This document shows, in pieces, positions 51,443 through 60,341 of a stretch of DNA of 64,000 bases. Position 1 is the first letter of the stretch. Every line of letters starts with the position of its first letter. The notes beneath the pieces were generated by a model. The model saw only the letters and a list, made by a program, of their open reading frames with translations, searched no databases and was not told the DNA's origin. The translations under genes were made by a program, and so were the position numbers. This stretch comes from UBA2166 sp964463965 (lineage in GTDB: Bacteria; Nitrospirota; Nitrospiria; Nitrospirales; UBA2166): contig CAYXED010000009.1 in NCBI GenBank assembly GCA_964463965.1, positions 3,909 through 67,908 on the forward strand. Direction: 5' to 3'.

Positions 51443-52012
51443 CTACTCTCTTTTGTGAGTAGATAACCACGTCTGTGCTAACTTCTCACCTTTAGAAACC
51501 TGCTCTTGAGAGAATTTTTTCATGGCGAGTTTTTTTGTTTTAAGTGCTCGGTCTTGAATAATTTTCGTGAGCTCGCCCTCGGAATCGTTTTTAGTTGAGG
51601 AGGCAATTGTATACCATTTGTATGCTTCAGTTTTGTTCTGTGGTAGGCCGTGCCCTGCTTCGTACAATAGCCCCAGTTTATATTGGGCTGAAATAAATCC
51701 CCCTTCTGCAGATTTTTGATACCATGATATGGCCTCGTCAGTGTTTTGTGGCGCTCCTGATCCTATATCGTACATTACTCCAACTTTGTATTGAGCTTCT
51801 GGGATATTAGCTAGTGCAGCAGGATATATTTTGGGAAATGACTCAGCATGCTCTTTCCTTTGATATGCCATCAGCCCTTCTTTGTACAGACTGACATCGT
51901 ACGAGTCTGTAGAATGGGAAGATGCTGAAGAATCTGTATTTGATTTAGGTTCACATCCGAGAATGAGAGCAAAAAGTATTATAAAACAACAAGCAATAAG
52001 TATTTTTTTCAT
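51443..52012 (-). CDS. Sel1-repeat lipoprotein, short
   Basis: 189 residues; lipobox ALILGC (C20). Two clear Sel1 repeats: AQYKVGVMYDIGSGAPQN and AQYKLGLLYEAGHGLPQNKT, with the intervening WYQKSAEGG and WYTIASSTK. A KLAMKKFSQEQVSKGEKLAQ tail resembles that of the protein at 53953. Sel1 repeats make helical scaffolds that bind partner proteins. GGGAG lies upstream of the ATG. One of three such genes within 4 kb. Confidence 0.85.
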   Translation of the reverse strand: MKKILIACCFIILFALILGCEPKSNTDSSASSHSTDSYDVSLYKEGLMAYQRKEHAESFPKIYPAALANIPEAQYKVGVMYDIGSGAPQNTDEAISWYQKSAEGGFISAQYKLGLLYEAGHGLPQNKTEAYKWYTIASSTKNDSEGELTKIIQDRALKTKKLAMKKFSQEQVSKGEKLAQTWLSTHKRE

Positions 52013-52034
52013 GGAACTCCCTTGGTTTATATAA

Positions 52035-52799
52035 TTAGTTGTATCGGTTTAAGCACGCGTTTGTCACGATGTTGTTTCTATTGCCTTGTATGCGATAAAT
52101 TGCTTCTGCTCTCGTACATTCCCAGGTATCAACAGGGTCGTTTTCAGACCATGTTTGAAATAGAGAAAAATTTTTGTGTGTGATGATGCCTTTGTTGGGA
52201 TAGACAGCATCCATATATAGATATGTTCTTGCAATGTCCCCACGAATTTCTGGGCGAGGTTCGACTGTACGACGTGAAATTTCGACATCACATGCTCCAA
52301 ACTGTCTTGCTTCACCACTGATGATGCCCATGGGGTAGTTGCTGCGTCGTCCATTGACTTCTCCAATTGCAGGATACAGGTTGTACATATCTGCCTGCAT
52401 CTGTTGAAAAATATGATTTGTTTTTGTAGCACATTTTCGTCCCTTAAAAGGAGTACCTCGCTTGTTACGGCATTGTGAGTGGCCATCTTTCCATTCTCTC
52501 AATGAGTGTCCAAATGTATGAGCAGGGACAACATGCTCCCACTCTATTCTGTGTGCACGGGCTGTATTCTTTTTTGGAACATATCCACATTCGGAAAAAT
52601 GAGGTGTCTTGTCTTGAAAGGAACATCCACAATAGAGAGTGATGGCGTGTTCTTCATATATTTTTTGAAGAAATTTTTTCGATTGTAGAAATGAAGTAAT
52701 TTTTGTGTTTTGAGCCATGACAAAAGGTGTGAATAGGATAGCTGGAAGCAAAAGAAACAAAGTCGATATGACATGCTTTGAAAAAAAATGAAAACGCAT
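52035..52799 (-). CDS. Endonuclease I family (EndA/NucM-type) nuclease, exported
   Basis: 254 residues. A signal segment (TLFLLLPAILFTPFVMAQ) precedes the nuclease domain. Key stretches are HRIEWEHVVPAHTFGHSL (the His-containing catalytic segment), KTNHIFQQMQADMYNLYPA, the asparagine-bearing RRSNYPMG, and RGDIARTYLYM. These match the periplasmic or secreted endonuclease I group, which cleaves DNA non-specifically with a divalent metal. Paired cysteines (CGCSFQDK, CGYV) may form disulfides. A nutrition or DNA-degrading role is likely. It has no neighbour of obvious related function. Confidence 0.9.
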   Translation of the reverse strand: MRFHFFSKHVISTLFLLLPAILFTPFVMAQNTKITSFLQSKKFLQKIYEEHAITLYCGCSFQDKTPHFSECGYVPKKNTARAHRIEWEHVVPAHTFGHSLREWKDGHSQCRNKRGTPFKGRKCATKTNHIFQQMQADMYNLYPAIGEVNGRRSNYPMGIISGEARQFGACDVEISRRTVEPRPEIRGDIARTYLYMDAVYPNKGIITHKNFSLFQTWSENDPVDTWECTRAEAIYRIQGNRNNIVTNACLNRYN

Positions 52800-52864
52800 T
52801 GTCAGTCAGGCAGTATTATGTTTGGTATGGATAATCAGTGATGTAAGGTTTTTTCATGCAGCGA

Positions 52865-53110
52865 TTACCCAAGAATATGTAAGGCTACATATGGGGAAAG
52901 ATTAAAAATAAATATTATGAGCTTGTATTGTCCCATGAGTGTATAGTGGACTACTTCAAAATCTTTCTTTGAGACCTCTTGGAACCATTTACGGTGAAAC
53001 TGATAGACCCAATCTTTTGCTAGGGTAAACATCAGAAACCAATAAAACAATACAGCAATATTTATTGCCGTACACCATCCTAATGTTTCATGAAGAAGCT
53101 CAAGGGTCAT
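52865..53110 (-). CDS. Small two-span membrane protein (DUF6868-like)
   Basis: An 81-residue protein with the pattern MTLELLHETLGWCTAINIAV, FYWFLMFTLAKDWVYQFHRK, YTLMGQYKLIIFIFNLSPYV. It resembles the DUF6868 family (from memory), small inner-membrane proteins of unknown role. It overlaps the Sel1 gene end at 53100 by 11 bases, suggesting one transcript. Nothing further can be said. Confidence 0.7.
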   Translation of the reverse strand: MTLELLHETLGWCTAINIAVLFYWFLMFTLAKDWVYQFHRKWFQEVSKKDFEVVHYTLMGQYKLIIFIFNLSPYVALHILG

Positions 53111-53912
53111 GAGTGTCAGTGAGTTTTTGTGGGAGACGATTTGTAGTAGTAATGTGTGTTTGTTCGGCGCCCTGTTTGTACCAATATAAGGCTTTCTGAA
53201 GGTCTTGGGGAAGTGCTGCTCCTCTCCTGTATATTCCGGCGAGTTTAGTTTGTGAATTCACGTGGCCAACTTCTGCTGCTTTTGTATACCAATTGATTGC
53301 TTGGGTAATGTTTCGTGGCACTCCATTGCCAGATTCGTATATCATGCCTAGGTTGTAGTTGGCATTGGGATCTCCAGCTTCTGCAGCCTGTCGATACCAA
53401 TGTATTGCGTTATCAAGGCTTTGCTCTAGACCGTCCCCATACTGGTACATCACCCCGAGGTTGGTTTGTGCACTTGCGTGGCCAGCCTCTGCCGCTTTTA
53501 AGTACCATTTGGCAGCTATTGTATGGTTTTGTAAAACACCTTGTCCGTATTCATACATCCAGCCAATGTGTACTTGTGCCTCTAAATCACCAGCGGCTGC
53601 CGAATTTTCCCAATACGACAAGGCAGTCGTGTAGTCCTTCCGTTGATATGCTTCGAGTCCCCTCTGATAGGCGCTATTATTAACGGTTGTATCTTGTGGC
53701 GTTGCTGTAGGGGGCATTGCAACTGAGGGGGGCTTTTCGACATCAGTTCCCATCTTAAATTCACACGCAGTGTTAAACACAATGAATATAGAGAGAAAAA
53801 ACTTCACAAGTAGGAGTGTATATTGGTTCTTGATTACTTGGCATTTGATGGAATATTGGCAAAAGGTAGTGCGTGGAAAGGTATGAGGATGCATGGTGGG
53901 CTGCCAACTCAT
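53100..53912 (-). CDS. Sel1-repeat lipoprotein, four repeats
   Basis: Start uncertain: ATGs at 53912 and 53894 and a TTG at 53999 are in frame; 53912 has GTGGA upstream. The lipobox VFNTAC ends a long signal segment (LLLVKFFLSIFIVF). Four Sel1 repeats follow: AQVHIGWMYEYGQGVLQN, AQTNLGVMYQYGDGLEQS, ANYNLGMIYESGNGVPRN and SQTKLAGIYRRGAALPQD. A helical scaffold in the periplasm, probably binding other proteins. It is downstream of the larger Sel1 gene at 53953 and is probably co-transcribed with it. Confidence 0.83.
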   Translation of the reverse strand: MSWQPTMHPHTFPRTTFCQYSIKCQVIKNQYTLLLVKFFLSIFIVFNTACEFKMGTDVEKPPSVAMPPTATPQDTTVNNSAYQRGLEAYQRKDYTTALSYWENSAAAGDLEAQVHIGWMYEYGQGVLQNHTIAAKWYLKAAEAGHASAQTNLGVMYQYGDGLEQSLDNAIHWYRQAAEAGDPNANYNLGMIYESGNGVPRNITQAINWYTKAAEVGHVNSQTKLAGIYRRGAALPQDLQKALYWYKQGAEQTHITTTNRLPQKLTDTHDP

Positions 53913-53952
53913 CAAGAATTCCACTATTGCAATGCCATGAAGTTTAATTTTT

Positions 53953-55224
53953 CTATTGTGCTGATGTCCATTCGTGAGCAAGCTGCTGCGCTCTTTCAAG
54001 CTCTTCCTTTGACATTTGTTTTGCTACTTTATCTCTGGCTTCAAGGGCATGAGACCTTATAGATTTAGTAGTTGCAGCGGCTGCGGCAAGGTTATACCAC
54101 TTATGAGATTGTATGGGGTCACCGAGTACTCCATTGCCTTTGTCATACATGACTCCAAGGTTGAACTTAGCTCTTGCATGCCCAGCCTCTGCTGCTTGCG
54201 TATACCATCGTATTGCCTCTTCAAAGTGTTGAGGAATTCCTTTGCCTTGATCATACATTAAGGCAAGATTGAATTGCGCGTGAGGGTGCCCTCCCCACGA
54301 TGCTTTGCTCCACCAATGTACGGCTTCTACGAAATCTTGGAGTACACCTCTCCCTTCGTGGTACATCCCTCCAAGAGCTGATTGCGCATCCCTATCGCCG
54401 GCTTTTGCCGCCGTATGTACCCAGTGAGCCATTTCCTCAACGTTATATTGTGCGTCCTGTTTTTTTTCGGTCAGGAGGGCAAGGTTTAGTTGTGCGGTTC
54501 GATTGCCAGCTTCTGCTGCTTTACGATAGTAGTGCTCTGTTTCTTCAAGATCTTTTGGGGATCCCTGTCTAAGAGCATACATTACGCCAAGTAATGTTTG
54601 AGCCTCTTCATCATTTGTTTTTGCAGCTTCATGTATCCAGTGTACAGCTTGTGAATCGTTTTTTGATGTTCCTAGAGCGCTTGCTTGCATTGAAGCAAGC
54701 GCTCTCATGGCTCTTGTATCACCAGTTTGTGCAGCTTGTTTATACCAGCGAGAAGCTGAGAGATGGTTCTGAGGAACTCCCCAACCTTCAGCATACATTT
54801 GTCCCAGATGGTAGCGGGAAGCTGCATTCCCATTTTCCGAAGCTTTTAAGTACCACTGGATTGCTTCTGCATAATCTTGTGTTATACCACGTCCTGTAGC
54901 ATAGATTTGACCAAGCCTATATTGAGCACCTGCATGGCCGGCTTCTGCCGCTTTCGTGTACCAGTGGGCTGCTTCTTTCTCATCGTGTTTCACCCCTTCT
55001 CCTGTAGAGTATAGTAAGGCAAGGTTATATTGGGCATTCACATCACCTTCTTCCGCAGTGTTTTCAGTTTCTGAAAATGATGATAGCGTATCAGTGGGGG
55101 TGGGAGCACCTGCACATCCTAAGAGAAAAACCATAGATGTGAGTAACAATAGCGTGCTTAAATATGTATGTGTTTTCAGCCAAATGTTGTTATGCGACTC
55201 TGTTAATGATAATGTCCGACCCAT
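53953..55224 (-). CDS. Sel1-repeat lipoprotein, nine repeats
   Basis: 423 residues, starting at an ATG with GGAGG upstream; lipobox VFLLGC (C37). Nine consecutive Sel1 repeats of about 36 residues can be counted, from AQYNLALLYSTGEGVKHD to AKFNLGVMYDKGNGVLGD, each alternating with WYTKAAEAG-type helices. The C-terminal helix (KVAKQMSKEELERAQQLAHE) is shared in outline with 51443. Its interaction partners are unknown; Sel1 lipoproteins often take part in envelope signalling or assembly. First of the leftward group 55224-52865. Confidence 0.88.
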   Translation of the reverse strand: MGRTLSLTESHNNIWLKTHTYLSTLLLLTSMVFLLGCAGAPTPTDTLSSFSETENTAEEGDVNAQYNLALLYSTGEGVKHDEKEAAHWYTKAAEAGHAGAQYRLGQIYATGRGITQDYAEAIQWYLKASENGNAASRYHLGQMYAEGWGVPQNHLSASRWYKQAAQTGDTRAMRALASMQASALGTSKNDSQAVHWIHEAAKTNDEEAQTLLGVMYALRQGSPKDLEETEHYYRKAAEAGNRTAQLNLALLTEKKQDAQYNVEEMAHWVHTAAKAGDRDAQSALGGMYHEGRGVLQDFVEAVHWWSKASWGGHPHAQFNLALMYDQGKGIPQHFEEAIRWYTQAAEAGHARAKFNLGVMYDKGNGVLGDPIQSHKWYNLAAAAATTKSIRSHALEARDKVAKQMSKEELERAQQLAHEWTSAQ

Positions 55225-55363
55225 CGAAACACCTCCATGAAGGGTAGAGTTGAGCCTGCTGCCATCTCCATAATAAATTAATCAATAATCTTTGGAAACC
55301 AATATGGCAATTTTTCTTAGGCCTGTGTTATTACCGAAGAGAACTTGAGAGGTATATATCAAA

Positions 55364-55942
55364 ATGAAATTCTGGCTGTTACTCTTCATTATGCTGTTCG
55401 GGGTTATTGGGGTATCTTTTGCACATCAACCTATATTAAATCAACAAATAGCCATTGATGTTGCCACACCTTATGTGATTGAAGAACCTGAAATTTCGAA
55501 AGCGATATTTTCTGCACTAGGTGGAACCCCTCACTATTACCAAATTGTGGCCGACAAAGAATTCCAATTTTACGCTGGAATTACGGTTCCGAAAATTGAT
55601 GGGTGCAATCATTTTACACGGGTTTCTTTGGCCATTTTGGATGAAAACTTACGTCCTATTCAAACACTTGATGGAGAGGGTTTTCAGTGGTGGGAGTGGT
55701 ATGAAGAGTTTGGAAAGAAATGGTATTGGATCGGTCCTGAGTACGGACATGGTTTTAAAAGTACGCGAGCATTTTCCCCTGGAACGTACTATATTAAGGT
55801 CTACAACGATGGAAATATAGGGAATTATGCCTTGGCCGTAGGTGATATTGAAAAGTTCACTCCACTGGTTATTTTTAAAATGGTTTTCACACTGCCAAAA
55901 ATTAATAAGAAGTTTTGGGATGAAGTAACCTGCGGCGACTAA
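55364..55942 (+). CDS. Exported protein of unknown function
   Basis: 192 residues; signal peptide MKFWLLLFIMLFGVIGVSFA. The mature part looks like a beta-sandwich similar to a PPC or jelly-roll fold: DVATPYVIEEPEISKAIFS, YYQIVADKEFQFYAGITVP, AFSPGTYYIKVYNDGNIGNY. An aromatic stretch (FQWWEWYEEFGKKWYWIGPE) and a C-terminal hydrophobic helix (LVIFKMVFTLP) are notable; the helix may anchor it. No family named. It is a lone rightward gene, divergent from the Sel1 group. Confidence 0.7.
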   Translation: MKFWLLLFIMLFGVIGVSFAHQPILNQQIAIDVATPYVIEEPEISKAIFSALGGTPHYYQIVADKEFQFYAGITVPKIDGCNHFTRVSLAILDENLRPIQTLDGEGFQWWEWYEEFGKKWYWIGPEYGHGFKSTRAFSPGTYYIKVYNDGNIGNYALAVGDIEKFTPLVIFKMVFTLPKINKKFWDEVTCGD

Positions 55943-56008
55943 GATATGCCTTTCTAGCATGCTGGAGCTCTTAGGTTTCCCCTGATGGTTTTCCAATGTT
56001 TATTTTGC

Positions 56009-56824
56009 TTACTGGGCCCCAATACTGGTTTGTAGGAAATTAATTACGTCATCCCAATAGATGTCTCTAATTTCAAAAAACAATCTATGTCCATTGTTCT
56101 CAAACGGGGGGTAAAGAGTCAGGGTTACATCTTTCTCTGCCGCTCTCAATGCATCTTCAACATCGCGAGATAGCTGTACATGGTTTGCTGGGAATGTGTC
56201 ATTCTCCGAGACGTAGAGGCTTGTAGGCGCCAAAATAGGAGAAACGTCTATGAGTGTTTCTTGTAAGGTTGTAATTCCAGGGGCGGGTGCAAAGATGAGG
56301 ATGGCGTGGACATCTCTGGGTTGTGCGATGGCGGCTTGCAGAGTCAAGAGTCCTCCACGGGAAAATCCCATAATTCCAATACGACTACGGTCTGCTTTTT
56401 CATGAGACCGCAGAGTGTCGAGTCCATCTAGAACCTCATCAAGGTGCCCTGCGAGTGGAACAGTTTCTGATCGTTTTTCTGAACGAGCTAGGAAACCCTC
56501 TTCTGCCAGTGCCATGCAAGTGCCCCTCAAGTCTCCCCCGACAGCTGTACCAAGACCGCCGTGATTGTAGAGGACACTAGGAAATGGGCCCTGACCAGAG
56601 GGCGTGCAGACATACGAGCCATCATCAAGTTTCGTTACTGTAAAAGAGACTTTAATAGAATCCATCCCAACTTCTTGATTTTCAGAAGCTGGGATGGCCG
56701 GTATAGGCGAGGGTATAGCTGATTCATTAGAGTTTCCACAAGCATTCAGGCAAAACATGCTTGTAAAGCCAATGCAGAGGAGTTGTATTGTGCGGACAAC
56801 TTCAGATTGGGCCTCTATCTTCAA
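56009..56824 (-). CDS. Exported alpha/beta hydrolase (dienelactone hydrolase-like), probable lipoprotein
   Basis: The start is unclear: a TTG at 56824 gives a normal lipoprotein signal ending FCLNAC, while a GTG at 56881 would overlap the previous gene by 41 bases. The hydrolase core has the nucleophile elbow GFSRGGLLTL, the oxyanion segment YNHGGLG, the acid in YVSENDTFP and His in NNGHRLFF. Substrate cannot be told; family members cleave esters or dienelactones. Downstream of the YVTN-propeller gene and close behind it. Confidence 0.8.
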   Translation of the reverse strand: MKIEAQSEVVRTIQLLCIGFTSMFCLNACGNSNESAIPSPIPAIPASENQEVGMDSIKVSFTVTKLDDGSYVCTPSGQGPFPSVLYNHGGLGTAVGGDLRGTCMALAEEGFLARSEKRSETVPLAGHLDEVLDGLDTLRSHEKADRSRIGIMGFSRGGLLTLQAAIAQPRDVHAILIFAPAPGITTLQETLIDVSPILAPTSLYVSENDTFPANHVQLSRDVEDALRAAEKDVTLTLYPPFENNGHRLFFEIRDIYWDDVINFLQTSIGAQ

Positions 56825-56840
56825 ACAGGTGATCTCGTTC

Positions 56841-58823
56841 TTATGGGCCTGCCAGTAAGTCAAGATTATAGGGGCCAGCACCCTGTGTTGGTAATATGGT
56901 CACCTGGGCGATTGTTTCTTCACTGAGTTCCACGGTGCAAGTTGCCGGTGAGGTATTGCTTTCGCATATTTCAAGTGGTTGTCCAGTCAATAAGTCAGTG
57001 ATTGCAAGATCAAAATCTGCTGTAGATGCATGGGTTAATGTGATTGTTAGTTGGGTATTTTCACGGGCTGTTACGCGGTAGCTATCTATATCTCCAGATG
57101 TTTCAAGTGTACCCGTGACAGTAATGCAAGTGGCTTGGCGTAATCCTCCGATTTTTTGAGGATCTGCTGCTGATGTAGGCTCTTGTTCAAGACGCCATGT
57201 ATTTTTTTGACAATTGCGTCTATTGACTCGATGAACAAGAAGATTATTGTTTTCATTCTCTTCTGTAATAGAATCTTCATTGTCAATAGTAAGAAGTACA
57301 AATTGACTTGTGAGTGGGGGAAGATCTTGAAGACTTAGCTTCACTTTGAAAGGACTCTCTGAAATTAGTCCAGAAGTGGAAATTTGTTCTTCTTTGAGAA
57401 AGCCATCATTGTCATCAAGAATGCGGTCATTGGAGTGCCAGACCGAGACTGTAAAGCGATCTGTTGCTGTGATTGTCTGTCCTAAATTTCTAATGCGGAG
57501 CTTCATGTTTAGTTTGTCTCTGGTAGCATTTCTTTTGTGAGTCACCTTCGTTAGTGTTGCTGTTAGATCTGGTTTTCCATCTGACAAGTCGTCCAAAGTG
57601 ACGTCTGTTTCTATTGTCCCTATTTCTCCTACACTCTCTTCTGTGCTGAGTATGCTGATAGTGTTGTCAATGACGTTTGTCACATAGAGCTGATTCCCAT
57701 CTCGAGTGATCCCGATATCGCCGCTGACATGTATTGTTCCGGTCTGGACAGAGGAGAGCACCTGTTGAGAAATTAAATTGATTGCCGAGACAACACCATC
57801 AAGGCCTAGTACGTAGGCATGAGCGCTGTCTGGACTAAAAACTGTTTTGACAGGGGTTCCCAGTACTACAATAGGGCTACTGACTGTGTCATCAGTAAGG
57901 TTAATGATATGGACAGCCTGTTGATTAGTAGGGCAGCTGGGGCAAATATTAAAACTATTGGTTACAATGGCACGAGTGCCGTTTGGTGTTAGGTTGATAC
58001 CTGCAGCGCCAATTCCAACTGGTATCGTCGCAATCACTTGATTCGTGCTTGCTTGGACTACAGTGACTTTGCTTTCAAAAAAATCGCTATCAACTTCTCT
58101 AGATAAGACATAGACCTTGGCCCCACTTGGTGTGATTGCAAGATCTAATGCGACAAAAGATGGGTTGGTGTTTGTTCCAAATAGTGAGATGGTGGTGATC
58201 AATGTTCTGGTGGTCAAGTCAATTATCGAGACGAGGCCGTGTGATCCTAATATGTAGGCACGTCTACTGTCTGGAGTAATTGCGATATCAGTAGCTTGAT
58301 CTCCAAATGGTATTTCAGTAGTGACTTGGTTGGTTGCTAAGTCTATTATGTGTATCGCTTGTGCTCTAGTTGGACATGAGTTAAGGCACAGTTTAACGTC
58401 ATTTACTACGACGGCTAGAGTGTTGTTTGGCGTGATGGCAATTGCACCAGGGGCTAGCACAACTGGTATTGTGCTAACCACTGTGTTTGTTATTAAGTCA
58501 ATTACCGAGACTGTATTATCATCAAAATTTGGAATGAGTGCGTGTGTGCCAGTAGGTGTGATGGCAACATTCACAGGCCCAGCCCCAACTTGTAGTGGAG
58601 TAATGATTGTTTTATTGATTAGATCTATGATTGAAATTGATCCATCAACTCTGTGAGTGACGATTGCACGTGTAGCATTTGGTGTGATAGATATTTTTGT
58701 AGGGGCATCGCCTACGGCAATCGTCTCTACTACCGCGGTTGCTCCAAAGGCAAATACTGGTGTGAAAAGTAGCAAGAATAGGCTAAAGGCGAATATGAGT
58801 ATGGGATGCTTGCTTGTCATCAT
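56841..58823 (-). CDS. YVTN-type propeller + CARDB + PPC exported protein
   Basis: ATG at 58823 (GGGAAGAG upstream) starts a signal peptide ending FAFGA; 660 residues. Residues about 30-380 form a YVTN-family beta-propeller: repeated NATRAIVTHRVDGSISIIDL, PTGTHALIPNFDDNTVSVID, GNQLYVTNVIDNTISIL. A CARDB domain follows (PDLTATLTKVTHKR to EENENNNLLVH), and a PPC-like domain (TLETSGDIDSYRVTA, TADFDLAITDLLTGQPL). The CARDB-PPC pair is close to that at 24669. Such propellers usually bind partners or surface ligands. No catalytic site is seen. Confidence 0.85.
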   Translation of the reverse strand: MMTSKHPILIFAFSLFLLLFTPVFAFGATAVVETIAVGDAPTKISITPNATRAIVTHRVDGSISIIDLINKTIITPLQVGAGPVNVAITPTGTHALIPNFDDNTVSVIDLITNTVVSTIPVVLAPGAIAITPNNTLAVVVNDVKLCLNSCPTRAQAIHIIDLATNQVTTEIPFGDQATDIAITPDSRRAYILGSHGLVSIIDLTTRTLITTISLFGTNTNPSFVALDLAITPSGAKVYVLSREVDSDFFESKVTVVQASTNQVIATIPVGIGAAGINLTPNGTRAIVTNSFNICPSCPTNQQAVHIINLTDDTVSSPIVVLGTPVKTVFSPDSAHAYVLGLDGVVSAINLISQQVLSSVQTGTIHVSGDIGITRDGNQLYVTNVIDNTISILSTEESVGEIGTIETDVTLDDLSDGKPDLTATLTKVTHKRNATRDKLNMKLRIRNLGQTITATDRFTVSVWHSNDRILDDNDGFLKEEQISTSGLISESPFKVKLSLQDLPPLTSQFVLLTIDNEDSITEENENNNLLVHRVNRRNCQKNTWRLEQEPTSAADPQKIGGLRQATCITVTGTLETSGDIDSYRVTARENTQLTITLTHASTADFDLAITDLLTGQPLEICESNTSPATCTVELSEETIAQVTILPTQGAGPYNLDLLAGP

Positions 58824-59122
58824 TTGGCTCTTCCCTCTCTCCCTCAAAGTGTTGACTACGCGTTTTTCAATGTCGACAATGTATTGCCTCTTGGTCGCTA
58901 TAAAACTGAATAGGAAGGCAAAATCCGAGCCAGCGATGAGAGTATTGTGCCCATTGCCCGAGTAATTGAAGTGTCGTACTTCAATATTATTGTCGTTGTG
59001 AAGGAGGCTTGGTCATAGACGCACATTCGTATCCTAATAGATACAGGGCGTATCCTAATGTTCCTTGAGGCTTTTATCAGTTGAGACACCCCATTATATA
59101 TGATTTTCGATTTATTAGGGCT

Positions 59123-60233
59123 ATGTTTTTTTGTTTTTTCGTGATTGTTTTAGCGAAGACTGTTTTTCTATGTGCAATAGCTAGTGCATCAGAAATAACT
59201 ATTCGCCTTGATAATCCTCCTGAGACTGGAACCATTATTTTCCTATTATTTGATTCGGCTAATACGTTTACTGATTATCGTGATGCGGCGGTCATAGTGA
59301 CCGAAAGTATAGTTCCCGGGAAGGTTTATCTTATTGATAATGTGCCATCGGGTGAATATGCTTTAATGGCACACTACGATGAAAATGAAAATGGGGTTCT
59401 CGACAAAAATCTTATAGGAATTCCCACAGAGTTTCTTGGTTTTTCCAATCGGTATGAGCCAAAAGCTCCTCCGAGTTATTCTCGTGCATCATTTGTGCTT
59501 TTAGATAAAGCTCCTCAGCACTTTGACGTTAAACTGTATCGTCCCTTAGGTAAATTGGGTCGTGTGGGTGTTGGTGTGGGTGTTATTGCGCGGAGTAGTC
59601 CCTATCGAGACTCTACTGAAGGGGTGTTTCAACCAATTCCCGCAATTACATATATCGGTGATCGTGTTCAGATTTTTGGTCCTAAGCTTCAAGTTGGGAT
59701 ATTAGGGAGTGGGAGGCTTCGTCTTGCAGCAACAGGGAGATATCGAGTTGGGGTGTATGAGGAAGATGACAGCAGTTTTCTTGTGGGTATGGGGGATAGA
59801 CAAGACACTTTTATGGGGGGGGCTAGCATTAGAAGCAGAGTTGCCAGGGGGCATTGATCTTTCGGTTAGTTATGAGAGGGATATCCTAGATCAAATTGGA
59901 GGGAGTGAGGCTCGAGCAGAGCTTGATAAAGCTTTCCAGTTTGGAACGATTACGTTTTCTCCGGCAACTGCTGTGAATTGGATAGATGAAAGTTTTTCAA
60001 ATCACGATTTTGGGGTTTTAGAAAGTCAGTCAAGAATAAACCGTCCAGCTTATGCTCTTGACGATATCTTCAGCGCTGAAGGGGGTTTGGGAATATTACT
60101 CGAGGTTACTAGTGATTGGTTGATTATCGTGGATGCAAGTGTAGAGTTTTTACCAGAACAAGTAACTAAGAGCCCTATTGTGGGAATGGGCTACGTTGTG
60201 AAAGGGTTTGCTGCCATCAACTATGTGTTCTAG
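59123..60233 (+). pseudogene. DUF2141 + MipA/OmpV-like gene with a one-base frameshift in a G8 tract
   Basis: The first frame (ATG 59123) encodes a signal peptide and a DUF2141 domain (NVPSGEYALMAHYDENENG, LIGIPTEFLGFSN), then the start of a MipA/OmpV barrel (LGRVGVGVGVIARSSPY). It runs past the G8 tract at 59815-59822 and stops at 59857. The other frame continues with LALEAELPGGIDLSVSYERD and the rest of the barrel (SFSNHDFGVLESQSRIN, VTKSPIVGMGY) to 60233. Removing one G joins both parts into one intact product. The cause is a real mutation, phase variation or a sequencing error. If intact, it would be an outer-membrane scaffold protein. Confidence 0.78.
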
Positions 60234-60341
60234 GGCTCTGCCTATAAGATATTCGGTTTTTGAGGGATATGCCCTGCTGTTAGAGATATTTGTGGGGTAG
60301 TGCTGGAAAAAGAGGCCTTGTTTGGAATCGTACAAATAACA

